Origin: UBA7672 sp041398245
GTDB lineage: Bacteria > Pseudomonadota > Alphaproteobacteria > Caulobacterales > Hyphomonadaceae
Direction: 5' to 3'
Assembly: GCA_041398245.1 (NCBI GenBank)
Contig: JAWKVC010000017.1
Span: 3,028 to 67,027, forward strand
Length of the DNA stretch: 64,000 bases
Part shown: positions 50,821 through 60,126 of the stretch, piece by piece
Numbering within the stretch: the stretch's first letter is position 1
Layout of the letters: each line of letters opens with the position of its first letter
The notes under the pieces: model-generated
What the model was told of the DNA's origin: nothing
The model's database searches: none
Seen by the model: only the letters and a program-made list of their open reading frames with translations
Translations under genes and position numbers: made by a program

Positions 50821-51024
50821 GGAAACCTGGCGGCCCCTTACCTTGCCAACTGGCGGTAAGCTGCAGCGTTCGAACGGCATCACATTCCGTCGACCGTACA
50901 TTTCTGTTCGGGAGCTGGCTCTGGCGGGGACCGTGGTCCCCATCATCTGGCGCCCACCTGGCTTGCTGGGTCGAACGGGAATGCAAACGCTCGTACGGCG
51001 CATGGTGGCCCCGCCAACCTTTCC
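50821..51024 (+). ncRNA. ssrS: Probable 6S RNA upstream of fthC
   Basis: The roughly 200-base gap before fthC folds as a long imperfect rod. The ends pair: GGAAA (50821-50825) with TTTCC (51020-51024) and TGGCGG (50828-50833) with CCGCCA (51011-51016), separated by a small internal loop. Inside are CTTACC/GGTAAG at 50836-50841/50854-50859, and a strong apical hairpin GGGGAC-CGTG-GTCCCC at 50926-50941. 6S RNA inhibits sigma-70 RNA polymerase holoenzyme and is classically encoded just upstream of the 5-formyl-THF cyclo-ligase gene, which is the case here. Frames on both strands lack ribosome sites. The exact 5' and 3' ends are approximate. Confidence 0.68.
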
Positions 51025-51060
51025 TTTCCACACTGCTCATGCCGGATGGCGCGGGCCCGG

Positions 51061-51675
51061 ATGGAGCGCGCGACCCTGACCGATTCAGCCGAGATCATCG
51101 AACAGAAGGCCATCCTGCGCGGCCACATGCAGGAGATCCGCGCCGAAGCCGCCGCGCGGGATCCCGATGCCGGCGCCAGGCTGGCCGCGCGCTTCCCCGT
51201 GAAGCTGTTCGAACGCTATGGCCCGGTCGTCGCCGGCACGCTCGCCATCCGCGATGAACTTGATGCAGCGCCGCTCCTGGCGCGTCTCGCGAGCCTTGGC
51301 GCACGCATCGTCCTGCCGCGCGTTGAAGCCGATGGCGAGATGACCTTCCGCGACAGTTCCGAAGCCTCACTCGAAAAAGGGCCTTTCGGCCTCACCCAGC
51401 CCACGGACAAGGCCGAGGTCGTGCGGCCCAATCTCGTCCTTGCGCCCCTGCTGGCGTTCGACCTGCGCGGCCGGCGGCTCGGCTATGGCAAGGGACATTA
51501 CGATCGCGCAATCGCGCGGCTGCGCGCGACCGGCCGCGTGTTCTATCTTGGCCTTGCCTATGCCCAGCAGCAGGTCGATGCGGTTCCCGTCGAACGCCAT
51601 GATCTCCTGCTCGATTGGGTCGAGACGCCGCTCAACTCCATTCCGCTGTTCCTCGGTCAGGCGGTCAGCCGCTGA
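51061..51675 (+). CDS. 5-formyltetrahydrofolate cyclo-ligase
   Basis: This enzyme (YgfA/FthC family) converts 5-formyl-THF to 5,10-methenyl-THF with ATP. The 204-residue protein shows KAILRGHMQEIRAEAA (N-terminal ATP-contact Lys/Arg), IVLPRVEADGEMTFRD, GPFGLTQPTD, NLVLAPLLAFDLRGRRLGYG and GKGHYDRAIARL. GRRLGYGKGHYDR is the folate-ligase signature. The start at 51061 is preferred to an ATG-like start five codons upstream. A 6S RNA candidate immediately precedes it, matching a widely conserved arrangement. Confidence 0.93.
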   Translation: MERATLTDSAEIIEQKAILRGHMQEIRAEAAARDPDAGARLAARFPVKLFERYGPVVAGTLAIRDELDAAPLLARLASLGARIVLPRVEADGEMTFRDSSEASLEKGPFGLTQPTDKAEVVRPNLVLAPLLAFDLRGRRLGYGKGHYDRAIARLRATGRVFYLGLAYAQQQVDAVPVERHDLLLDWVETPLNSIPLFLGQAVSR

Positions 51676-51789
51676 AGAAGCGGTAACCCTCTCAGGGGCA
51701 TGTTCTTGCGCGGTTCCGTGCTTGACCCCTGCGGGCGGCGCGGGCGAGCATTCCATCAGCTACGGCTGGGTTGCAGGGAGGAGAGCCGC

Positions 51790-54195
51790 GTGAGCGATAA
51801 GGGCGAGAACAGGCTGGGCAAGGTCGTCCGTGCGGCGCTGCTGACATCCCTTGCCGCCGCAAGTCTTGCGGCCTGCGCTGGCGGAGGAGGCGGTGGATCG
51901 CCTCCCGGCCCGCCGCCGCCGATCCTGCCGCCGCCGCCACCCCCGCCGCCGCCTCCGCCCCCACCGCCGCCGCCTCCACCCCCGCCGCCGAGCTTCTTCG
52001 AGACGCCGGAATACGACGGCACCTACTTCAATGGGGATCCGCCTACCGTCACCGATCTGATCGGCGCTTCGACGGCCTATTCGCAGGGCGCGACCGGGCA
52101 GGGCATCGTGGTCGCGGTCATCGACACCAATGTCGACACGACGATCAGCGAACTGGATGGCCAGCTCGCCGGAACGCATGATGTGTGTGCAACTGCCGCC
52201 GCAGGCTGCGGTGGTATCGCGCGATCAGCTACAGATATCGATACGGACGGTCATGGCACCATGGTCGCCAGCGTCATCGTGGCGAAGAAGGACGGTGTCG
52301 GCATGCACGGCGTCGCCTACGAAGCCAAGGTCCTGAGCATTCGCGCTGACCGGCCCGGCACATGCCAGGAGACCGGCGAAGACGAAGGGTGCCGGTTCAA
52401 TGACTCGGCGCTGATAACGGCGATCAACTACGCCGTCGCCAATGGCGCCAAGGTGATCAACATGTCGCTGGGCGGCGATGGAGCAATCTCCACCAACCTG
52501 CGCAACGCAATCATCTCGGCCACCAATCAGGGCGTGCTGTTCACGATCGCCGCCGGCAATGAAGGCGCTGCTCCTACCGCCACCGATCCGGCCAAAGGCA
52601 CGGTTCCATCCGAACCTGCAATTGTGGCGGGCGATTCCGCTGTGAATGGGCGCGTTGTTGCTGTCGGCGCCGTCGATCGCAATGGCAACATGCCGACCTT
52701 CTCCAATCGCGCCGGCCCCACCGCGAACTTCTACCTGTTGGCGCCGGGCGCGGGCATCGTGCTTGCGGGCGTCGATGACAATGTGCGCAATCCATCCAAT
52801 CCCACGTGCGGGCCTGGTGTCTCTTCTCCCTGCAACGACACCGACGACGAGGGTGACTACTGGACCGGTTCGGGCACGTCCTTCGCGGCGCCCGCTGTCG
52901 CCGGTGCGCTGGCGCTGATGCTCGACCTGTTCCCGAACCTCACGCCTGAAGCCGCGTTGCAGATCCTGCTCGACACCGCCGACGACTATGTGACGACAAC
53001 GCCCGACGCCGTGCTCGGCATCACGGCGGGTGTTGGAACCGACAGCGTCGGCGGTCGCGGCATCATGAATCTCGTCGCGGCTTTCTCGCCTCAGGGTACG
53101 ACGACGCTCAGCTTCGATGGCAAGATCGTTCAGCTGGCCGAGGCGCTGGGCCCGGCCAGCGGCGCGCTCGGCGACTGGGCCGAGAATTCGGGCGCGTTCA
53201 ACGATATCGTCTTCCAGGACCGCTACATGCGGGGTTTCCGCATCGACAATACCCGCATGATAGCCGGCCGTGCGCCGTTCAACGATTTCGGCACGCGCGC
53301 CGAATACGCCCGCGGCCACGCCCGGGGCGTCGCGATGGGTCCGGCGCAGCTGACATGGTTCAATGCGCCGGCGCCGATCTACGATCCGCGCTATCCGTGG
53401 ATGGAGGCGCCGGACGCCACCTTCCAGCTCAGCTATTCGATGGGCGATTCCAATATCGCACTCGGACGCGGCGGCGGGCCACAGCGCCTGACGCCCGGCC
53501 TCATGCTGCTGGATGACGTGTCGGGTCCGACCCAGCTTGGCTCGGGCGATTCATGGACCAGCGTCTCGCACGCCTTCGGTCTGGTCACGCTCGATGCGCG
53601 CACATCCGAAGGCCGCGGGCGGTCATCGTCCAGCATCGGCGTTGGCGGCGGCGGCGATGGCTGGGCCGTGCGTCTCGGCTATGCGGCGCTGCGCGATGAT
53701 GTCACCGCGCTTGGCGGCACGATGCAGAGCCGTTTTGGCGGCGAGGACGAAACCCGGATGACCGCCGTCAGCCTCGAAGGCGCGGCCGATCTGGGCGACT
53801 GGCGTCTGTCCGGCGCGATGGAGGCGGCCGAGCCGCGGCTCAAGGGCCTCGACATCAACGGTCTCTGGACCAGCAGCTGGACGCTCAGCGCCCAGCATCC
53901 GTTCGCCGGCGGCGTGCTGCGTTTCAGCGCCGCCCAGCCGCGCCGGGCCGAAGGCGGCGAGCTCTCCTTCCGGGCGCCGATCGAGATCACGAAGTCGGGC
54001 CGGCTGATCTATGAGGACCGGTTCGCCGGACTGACGCCCTCCGGCCGCGAAGTCGACTTCGAGGCGGCCTGGATGGTTCCGCTCGGCGACATGACGACGC
54101 TGGAAACGGCGATCGCGCTGGCGACGCAGCCCAACCATGTGGAAGACGCCAGCGACGCGTCAGCCTTCTGGATCAGCGTGCGTCACGCCTGGTAG
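51790..54195 (+). CDS. S8 subtilisin-like protease with polyproline linker and autotransporter-like C-terminus
   Basis: The 801-residue protein begins at GTG 51790 (GGGAGGAG upstream). Its signal ends in SLAAC (lipobox, Cys 29), followed by six Gly and a run of 21 prolines (residues 47-67, DNA 51928-51990). The peptidase S8 domain shows Asp 112 in VVAVIDTNVD, His 155 in TDGHGTMVAS, the oxyanion region in IAAGNEGAAP and Ser near 390 in GSGTSFAAPAVAGAL. The remaining 380 residues are beta-rich and end in FWISVRHAW, as in autotransporter barrels. An autotransporter should not be lipidated, so the lipobox is either used for surface lipoprotein display or coincidental. It probably degrades extracellular protein. 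Confidence 0.88.
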   Translation: MSDKGENRLGKVVRAALLTSLAAASLAACAGGGGGGSPPGPPPPILPPPPPPPPPPPPPPPPPPPPPSFFETPEYDGTYFNGDPPTVTDLIGASTAYSQGATGQGIVVAVIDTNVDTTISELDGQLAGTHDVCATAAAGCGGIARSATDIDTDGHGTMVASVIVAKKDGVGMHGVAYEAKVLSIRADRPGTCQETGEDEGCRFNDSALITAINYAVANGAKVINMSLGGDGAISTNLRNAIISATNQGVLFTIAAGNEGAAPTATDPAKGTVPSEPAIVAGDSAVNGRVVAVGAVDRNGNMPTFSNRAGPTANFYLLAPGAGIVLAGVDDNVRNPSNPTCGPGVSSPCNDTDDEGDYWTGSGTSFAAPAVAGALALMLDLFPNLTPEAALQILLDTADDYVTTTPDAVLGITAGVGTDSVGGRGIMNLVAAFSPQGTTTLSFDGKIVQLAEALGPASGALGDWAENSGAFNDIVFQDRYMRGFRIDNTRMIAGRAPFNDFGTRAEYARGHARGVAMGPAQLTWFNAPAPIYDPRYPWMEAPDATFQLSYSMGDSNIALGRGGGPQRLTPGLMLLDDVSGPTQLGSGDSWTSVSHAFGLVTLDARTSEGRGRSSSSIGVGGGGDGWAVRLGYAALRDDVTALGGTMQSRFGGEDETRMTAVSLEGAADLGDWRLSGAMEAAEPRLKGLDINGLWTSSWTLSAQHPFAGGVLRFSAAQPRRAEGGELSFRAPIEITKSGRLIYEDRFAGLTPSGREVDFEAAWMVPLGDMTTLETAIALATQPNHVEDASDASAFWISVRHAW

Positions 54196-54205
54196 AGCCT
54201 GTCGT

Positions 54206-56245
54206 TTATTCCGGCGTGCGGCGGAAGCTGTCCGTGCGGCGCGCGCGGCGCATGGCGCGGCGAACCGCTAGACCCATGCGCTGCATCGGACGGCTGCGGC
54301 GCACCGGCGCCAGACGGCGGACTTCCGTGGTGCCGCGCCGCGCCAGTTCTTCCGCGCGGCGCACGATGGCCGGCTGTTTCAGGTCTTCCGGCGTCGCATA
54401 GAGCAGCCAGGAGATCGATCCCTTACGGGCGACGCCCGAAACCTGCCGCGCGATCAGCGGCGCGAACAGCAGCACCAGACCCATGGGCAGGTTCTGCAGC
54501 AGGAAGGTCGGCGAGATCGCAAGCGAAGCGAGCAGCAGCAGCGCGCCGAAGATCACGTGCTGGATGTAGTGCCGCATCAGATCGCTCCACGCGAAGCCAT
54601 TGCGGTCGCGCACCTGCGGGCGCCAGCCGCCATCGACGCCCATCAGGGTCGAGAGGATCGACCCGGCATGGTTCATGAACACGATCGGCGCCAGCAGCAT
54701 CGTCATGCCGAGATCGCAGACCACGTTGACAAGGAAGCGCGGGGAACGGTCCCAGCCCGGCAATTTGCCGAACGCCCACAACACGACGGATAGCCATTTG
54801 GGCGATGTCAGCACGAGGGCGAGGATCGCCACCAGCCTCACGCTGGCATAGGGATCGGCCGCCGTCGCGGCGATGGTCTCGGTCTCGAAGAACTTGGCGT
54901 TGGCCGCGATCAGCACGCCGCATACGACGAAGCTGAGCCACAGCAGGCCCGACACATAGCCCATCAGGTTGGCGGCGATGTGGACCTTGGACAGCCAGTC
55001 GAAGCCCCGCGCGAGCAGGATCTGCACCTGCTGGATGTTGCCCTGCGCCCAGCGGCGGTCGCGCGCGGCCAGGTCGACGATGGTCGGCGGCGTTTCTTCA
55101 TAGCTGCCTTTGATGTCGCCCGCGATTTCCACGCGCCAGCCGGCGCGGCGCAGCAGAGCGGCTTCGACGAAGTCGTGGCTCAGGATCTTGCCGCCCAGCG
55201 GTTCCTTGCCCGGCAGGTCGGGCAGGGCGGCGTGCGCTGCAAACGGCGCCAGACGGATAATGGCGTTGTGGCCCCAGAAATTGCCGGCCCCGCCGGACCA
55301 CCAGCTCAGGCCCGCGCCGAACAGCCCGCCGTGCGAGCGCAGCGCCAGCTGTTGCAGGCGCGCCGAATAGGTGCGGGCGCCGACGATGATCGGCAGCGTC
55401 TGGATCAGCGCCGTGCGCGGCCGGGCGTCCATGCGGCGCACCAGCTCCAGCATGGCCTCGGGCGCGACGAAGCTGTCGGCGTCGAGTTCCAGCATGTATT
55501 CGTAGCGGCCGCCCCAGCGCTGGACGAAATCGTTGATATTGCCCTGCTTCTTCTGGGAGTTCTCGCGGCGGCGGCGATACCAGAACGGCTCGTCCGGGCG
55601 GCGGCGGATCAGGTCCTGGATCGCCTGTTCCTCGATCTCGACGAGGGCAGGGTCCATGGTGTCGGAGATGAAGAAGATCTCGAAGCCTTTCTCGGCGTCG
55701 ATGTCTCTCAGCGAATCCCACATCGCCTCGGCCGCCGCGATGACCTTCGTCGGCTTCTCCTGATAGATCGGGATGATGATGGCGGTGAGGCTGCCCTTGC
55801 CGGATGGCTTCTTCGACAGCGGCGGCGGCTTCGGCGTGGTCAGCAGCACCAGCGTGCCGGCCGCGCCCGTGAAGGCGGCGATGCCGAGATAGCAGAAGTT
55901 GAACGCGAAGAGGCCGACGGCCAGCCATTCCAGCGCGTTGATCCCGCCCGCCGAAAAGCCGGACAGCATGGCCTGCGCGGCCAGCGCCGTCGTGATCACG
56001 GAACAGCCGAAGATGACGAGAAAACGCCAGCGGCCGTCGGTTTCCGGTTCGGGCTTGGAGCGTTTGGTCGCCAGCGGCTGGGCCGGCATCTCCAGACGCT
56101 GTTCAGGCGGGCGGCGGGCGAAGCCGACGTCGGAGCCGATGTAGGAGGTCCGCGCGCTGGTCGGGTTCCCCTCCGGGGAGGTGGCTGGAACTGACGTATG
56201 CGCTGCGGCTTGCGGGGCCGGCCCGTCGATCGTTTTCAACTGCAC
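54206..56245 (-). CDS. opgH: Osmoregulated periplasmic glucan glucosyltransferase
   Basis: OpgH polymerises UDP-glucose into the beta-1,2 backbone of periplasmic glucans while exporting it. The protein (about 680 residues) has an N-terminal disordered region, helices near 75-140, and a GT2 domain with IIIPIYQEKP, FFISDTMDP, YMLELDADSF (DxD), GHNAIIRL, LSHDFVEAALLRRAGW and the RDRRWAQGNIQQ motif (Q/RxxRW). Further membrane helices follow. The basic tail is R-rich. The start is GTG 56245 or TTG 56251 with AAGGGG upstream. OpgG, normally encoded directly upstream of opgH, is not adjacent. UDP-glucose would come from galU in this window. Confidence 0.93.
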   Translation of the reverse strand: MQLKTIDGPAPQAAAHTSVPATSPEGNPTSARTSYIGSDVGFARRPPEQRLEMPAQPLATKRSKPEPETDGRWRFLVIFGCSVITTALAAQAMLSGFSAGGINALEWLAVGLFAFNFCYLGIAAFTGAAGTLVLLTTPKPPPLSKKPSGKGSLTAIIIPIYQEKPTKVIAAAEAMWDSLRDIDAEKGFEIFFISDTMDPALVEIEEQAIQDLIRRRPDEPFWYRRRRENSQKKQGNINDFVQRWGGRYEYMLELDADSFVAPEAMLELVRRMDARPRTALIQTLPIIVGARTYSARLQQLALRSHGGLFGAGLSWWSGGAGNFWGHNAIIRLAPFAAHAALPDLPGKEPLGGKILSHDFVEAALLRRAGWRVEIAGDIKGSYEETPPTIVDLAARDRRWAQGNIQQVQILLARGFDWLSKVHIAANLMGYVSGLLWLSFVVCGVLIAANAKFFETETIAATAADPYASVRLVAILALVLTSPKWLSVVLWAFGKLPGWDRSPRFLVNVVCDLGMTMLLAPIVFMNHAGSILSTLMGVDGGWRPQVRDRNGFAWSDLMRHYIQHVIFGALLLLASLAISPTFLLQNLPMGLVLLFAPLIARQVSGVARKGSISWLLYATPEDLKQPAIVRRAEELARRGTTEVRRLAPVRRSRPMQRMGLAVRRAMRRARRTDSFRRTPE

Positions 56246-56506
56246 GCTCAAGCACCCCTTGAGACTTCAACGCTTGGGGACGGCGTGCCGTACCGTACCC
56301 TTGCTCCCCAGCGGTCGCGGCCGCCTCACCATTGAAAGTGTGGCCGTTACTGAGCCGGCCGTATAACACGGCTCAATGGGGATGAGGCCACCCCTGACCC
56401 CTTCAAACACCAAATTGCCAGCGAATTAATCACTTGACTCGTGCAGCAATCGCGCACTGCAGGGTTAATCGGCTGAAAACGCTGGGGAAGATCGTGCGAT
56501 TCCGCC

Positions 56507-58654
56507 TCAGGGTGCGGCAGCGGCCGGCCGGACAGCCGGACTGTCCGGCGTCCGGTCCATGACCAGCCGCTCGATGAAGAACTCCATCATCCGGGTCTGG
56601 TCGACGCCCGTATGCCCGCGGTCCGGGCCGACCTGGACCTCGAAGCTCTTGCGGGCGTCCTGCAACGCCTTGATGAGCTGCAGGGCGTTCTTCGGATGCA
56701 CATTGTCGTCCGAGGTGCCGTAATAGATCAGCAGGTCGCCGCTCAGCTGGCTGGCGTAGGTCAGCACGGCGGCGCGGTCATAGGCGTCGCCATCCTCGTC
56801 GGGCAGGCCCATGAACCGCTCCGTGTACGCCGTGTCATAGAGCCGATAGTCCGTGACCGGAGAGTTCGAGACCGCCGCCTGTACGACATCCGGGTGCCGC
56901 ATCAGCACGGTCGCCGCTACGGTGCCGCCATAGGATGTGCCGTAGATGCCGACGCGCGTGCGGTCGACATAGGGGCGGTCCCAGGTCGCGCGAATGCCCG
57001 CGGCGATGTCGTCCATTTCGACAATGCCCAGCCGCTTGTAGACCGTGTCGAGAATCTTCCGGCCCTTGCCCGCATTGGTGCGCGCATCGACGCGCAGGAT
57101 CAGGAAGCCGTATTCGGCCAGCGCGTTCGGCGCGGCGAAGTTTTCGTTCAACCCGTTCGAGCCCGGCCCGCCATAGACGCTCACCAGCATCGGATACTTC
57201 TTCGCCGGATCGAAGTTCGAAGGGAATTGCAGCATGCCGTGAAGCTGAGTCGCGCCATCGGCAGACGTGAAGGTGAAGAGGTCCGCGGGCTTCAATCCAA
57301 GCGCTTCGAATTCGCTCGCGTCACTCGAGGCGAGCTGCGCCACGGCGCGGCCATCGAAGTCGCGCACGCGCGTCACGGGCGGCCTGTCGTGCGCCTGCTC
57401 GACATCGACGAAGAATTTTCCGTCCGGCGAAAGCTCGACCCGGTGAGTCAGCGCCGGATCGGTCAGCCGCGTGTCTCCGGTTCCATCCAGCCGCACGCGA
57501 TGCAGCTGGATCTTCATGTGATTGTCGCCCGATCGCGCCGTGTACCACAGCCACCCGCTGGCCTCGTCGACCCGGACGATGTCGACCGCTTCGAACGCAT
57601 GCTGGGTCAGGTTCGCCAGCTTCTTCCCGCTGAGATCGTAGAGATAGAAATTGCGGAAATCGTTGCGCTCCGATGTCCAGATGAAGCGTTTGCCGTCCTT
57701 CAGGAACCGCGGCGCGGCGCCGCTCGCCCAGCTGCCCGGCCGCGTTTCGCGCACCACGCTGCGGCACTTGCCGGTCGCCGGCGCGCAGGCGGCAAGGTCG
57801 TAGGTCTTCTGCAGACGGTCAGCCCTACGCACGAGGATTTCCGAGCCGTCCTTCGTCCACTGCGCATTCCAGACATAGTGGCCAACAACCGCGTTGGAGA
57901 AGGGCGCGCCTTCGCGCACGTCCATCGTCTTTGTCTCGCCCGTGTTGAAGTCATGAACGAGCAGGTCGGCGACCGGGTTGTTTTCGCCCGGATGCGGATA
58001 GGCCTGCACCAGCAGGGTCGACTGGGTCTGCGTCTGGTCGAGCTGCAGGAAGTAATCGTTCACCTGCGTTTCGTCATACCGCATCCAGGCCAGCTTGCTT
58101 CCGTCCGGCGACCACCACACCGGCTGCGACACGCTGAATTCCTCAAGATAGACATAGGAGCCGACGCCATGGCGGATGCGGCTCGCATCGCTTCCATCGG
58201 TCGTCAGCTGCGAGCCCTCACCGCCATCGGCCGGCACAACCCAGATATTGCGGTCGCGCGAGATCGCGCGCGTCTGTCCGTCCGGCGACAGCACGTCGGC
58301 TTCCCGCCCGCGTCCGCGCGCCAGCACAAGACCGCCGGCCGGCGTAGCCGCGGCAGCCGGGCCGGGGGAGGGCGGGGATGTCCGCGGCGGCGGCTCGACA
58401 ACCGCGCGCTTGCGCACGTCGAACCGCCAGCGCTTGCCGTCGAGCGTATAGTCGAACGACTGCGAATCCGCCGCCCATTCGGCATTGACCGAGCCGGATT
58501 TCAGGGCGTCGCTGATCTGCGGCGCCATTTCGGCCCAGCGGTCATAGCCGGGCATGTTGCGGATGCGCGACTGGCCCGTCGCCGCCGGCGTCAGCACAGC
58601 CACGGCCGCCGCTGCGGCAAGCCAGCTGGCGATCAGTGTGCGGCGTCTGCGCAT
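56507..58654 (-). CDS. S9 family (dipeptidyl peptidase IV-like) peptidase
   Basis: The 715-residue exported protein starts at ATG 58654 (GAGGAA upstream) with a basic signal (MRRRRTLIASWLAAAAAVAV, ending TPAATGQ). The beta-propeller domain (about 60-470) has DPP4-type repeats such as RDRNIWVVPADGG and QPVWWSPDGSKLAWMRYDE. The hydrolase domain shows the Ser in VGIYGTSYGGTVAA, Asp in YYGTSDDNVHPKNA and His in VGPDRGHTGVDQ. DPPIV-like enzymes release X-Pro dipeptides in the periplasm; the EE substrate-binding pair may be YLEEFSVSQP. The pairing with TonB receptors suggests peptide scavenging. Convergent neighbours are absent; MFS lies divergent. Confidence 0.93.
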   Translation of the reverse strand: MRRRRTLIASWLAAAAAVAVLTPAATGQSRIRNMPGYDRWAEMAPQISDALKSGSVNAEWAADSQSFDYTLDGKRWRFDVRKRAVVEPPPRTSPPSPGPAAAATPAGGLVLARGRGREADVLSPDGQTRAISRDRNIWVVPADGGEGSQLTTDGSDASRIRHGVGSYVYLEEFSVSQPVWWSPDGSKLAWMRYDETQVNDYFLQLDQTQTQSTLLVQAYPHPGENNPVADLLVHDFNTGETKTMDVREGAPFSNAVVGHYVWNAQWTKDGSEILVRRADRLQKTYDLAACAPATGKCRSVVRETRPGSWASGAAPRFLKDGKRFIWTSERNDFRNFYLYDLSGKKLANLTQHAFEAVDIVRVDEASGWLWYTARSGDNHMKIQLHRVRLDGTGDTRLTDPALTHRVELSPDGKFFVDVEQAHDRPPVTRVRDFDGRAVAQLASSDASEFEALGLKPADLFTFTSADGATQLHGMLQFPSNFDPAKKYPMLVSVYGGPGSNGLNENFAAPNALAEYGFLILRVDARTNAGKGRKILDTVYKRLGIVEMDDIAAGIRATWDRPYVDRTRVGIYGTSYGGTVAATVLMRHPDVVQAAVSNSPVTDYRLYDTAYTERFMGLPDEDGDAYDRAAVLTYASQLSGDLLIYYGTSDDNVHPKNALQLIKALQDARKSFEVQVGPDRGHTGVDQTRMMEFFIERLVMDRTPDSPAVRPAAAAP

Positions 58655-58806
58655 GGGCGGTTCCTCGGCGTGTCTCTGGCGTTGGGTCGCTGGCCTCTTT
58701 CCGGGCCGGCTCCAGTCTAGGAAGAGACAGCGCATCCGGTCGAGCCCCGCCATGCGGCTGTTCCGTCGCTTGTTATCGCCTGCGCGCGGCCCTATCCCCG
58801 TCGGCC

Positions 58807-60123
58807 ATGGAATCCGGGCCCCACAACGACTTGTCGCGTCCTGACCGGCGCGGCGCCTTCCTCCTGCTGTTCTTCTGCCTGCTGGCGGTCGGGGCGGGCA
58901 ACACGATGCTGACCTCGGCGGTGCTGCCGCCGCTGACCCGCGAACTCAAACTGCCGGACTGGACGGCCGGCGCCATCTTCTCCCTGTCGGCTGCGGTCTG
59001 GGTCGTCACCGCGCCCTACTGGGGCGCCAAGTCCAACGTCTGGGGCCGCCGCCGCGTCGCCGCCATCGGCATGGCGGGCTTTGCCGCCTCCATGTTCTTC
59101 TTCGCGCTGGTGTCGCTGGTCGCGCTCCTTGGCTGGCTCAATGACTGGCTCCTGATCTTCATCCTGTTGCTGACAGCGCGCACGCTGTTCGGCGTCTTCG
59201 GCTCGGCCACCAATCCCGCCGCGCAGGCCTATGTCGCCGACCGCACCAGCCGCGACGAGCGGATGGACGAGATCGCAACGCTCACCTCCGGCTTCACGCT
59301 CGGCCAGATGGCCGGCCCTGCGGCGGCGGCGGCGCTGATCACGGGCGGGGCGATCCTCTCGCCAACCGTTGGTCTTCTCGCGCCCGTTGTGGTCATCACC
59401 GTCATCGCGGCCGCGATCGGGTTCATGGTGCTCGTGCGCCTGCCGGAAAACCGTGCGCCGCGCGCCGATGCGGGTCTCGGGCCCACATCAGGCGCAAAGG
59501 GGCTGTGGCGTCATCCCACGATCTTCCCCTTCCTGCTCTATGCGGTCGCGCTGTCGCTGGTCACGGGCGTGCTCAGCCAGACCTTTCCCTACGCGATCAT
59601 GGACCGCATGAACGCGCCCGGCGCGGCGTCCGCGCAGTTCACCGGTCCCGCCATGACGCTCGGCGCGATGGCGACGCTGGTGTCCCAGCTCGTGCTGATC
59701 CCGCGGCTCCGGCTGTCGGTGCGTTCGCTGATGATCTACGGCGCGATCATGCTGGCGATGGCCTCGCTTTTCATGGTGTGGGCGCAGGATTTTGCGCTCT
59801 TCGCCTTCTCGCAGATCCTGTTCGGCTTCGGCCAGGGCTTTGCGCGTCCAGGCTTCTCCGCTGGCGTTTCGCTTTCTGCGACGCACGACCAGCAGGGCGA
59901 CGTCGCCGGCCTCATTACGGCTGCCAACGGCATGGGCTTTGTCATCTCGCCGCTGTTCGGGCTCTGGATGTACGAGAATGTCTCAAGCGAAGCGCCCTTC
60001 ATCTTCTGCACGGGCGTCGTCGTCCTGATGGCGATCTACGCCTTCTTCACGACGCCCCGCGGCATATCGGGCGCGCGGCGCGCCGTGGCTGACGTGGTCG
60101 CGAAGGACAAGCCTCCGCAATAG
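58807..60123 (+). CDS. Major facilitator superfamily transporter
   Basis: The 438-residue protein has about twelve membrane helices. It begins at ATG 58807 (MESGPHNDLSRPDRRGAFLL). The MFS motif A is WGAKSNVWGRRRVAAIG between helices 2 and 3. Helix 4 has RTLFGVFGSATNPAAQAYVA, and the TM5 motif-C-like segment is LTSGFTLGQMAGPAAAAALI, as in drug-proton antiporters (DHA1-type). The central loop holds PENRAPRADAGLG. The substrate is unknown. A small membrane protein is convergent three bases after its stop. Confidence 0.9.
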   Translation: MESGPHNDLSRPDRRGAFLLLFFCLLAVGAGNTMLTSAVLPPLTRELKLPDWTAGAIFSLSAAVWVVTAPYWGAKSNVWGRRRVAAIGMAGFAASMFFFALVSLVALLGWLNDWLLIFILLLTARTLFGVFGSATNPAAQAYVADRTSRDERMDEIATLTSGFTLGQMAGPAAAAALITGGAILSPTVGLLAPVVVITVIAAAIGFMVLVRLPENRAPRADAGLGPTSGAKGLWRHPTIFPFLLYAVALSLVTGVLSQTFPYAIMDRMNAPGAASAQFTGPAMTLGAMATLVSQLVLIPRLRLSVRSLMIYGAIMLAMASLFMVWAQDFALFAFSQILFGFGQGFARPGFSAGVSLSATHDQQGDVAGLITAANGMGFVISPLFGLWMYENVSSEAPFIFCTGVVVLMAIYAFFTTPRGISGARRAVADVVAKDKPPQ

Positions 60124-60126
60124 GTC

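Noticed and set aside
50812..51079. Short frames on both strands before fthC
   Set aside because: They lack ribosome sites and sit inside the 6S RNA candidate, whose paired structure explains the sequence.
56612..58720. Plus-strand frame of 702 codons
   Set aside because: It is the exact antisense of the S9 peptidase, with Arg/Ala/Val-rich low-information sequence typical of a shadow.
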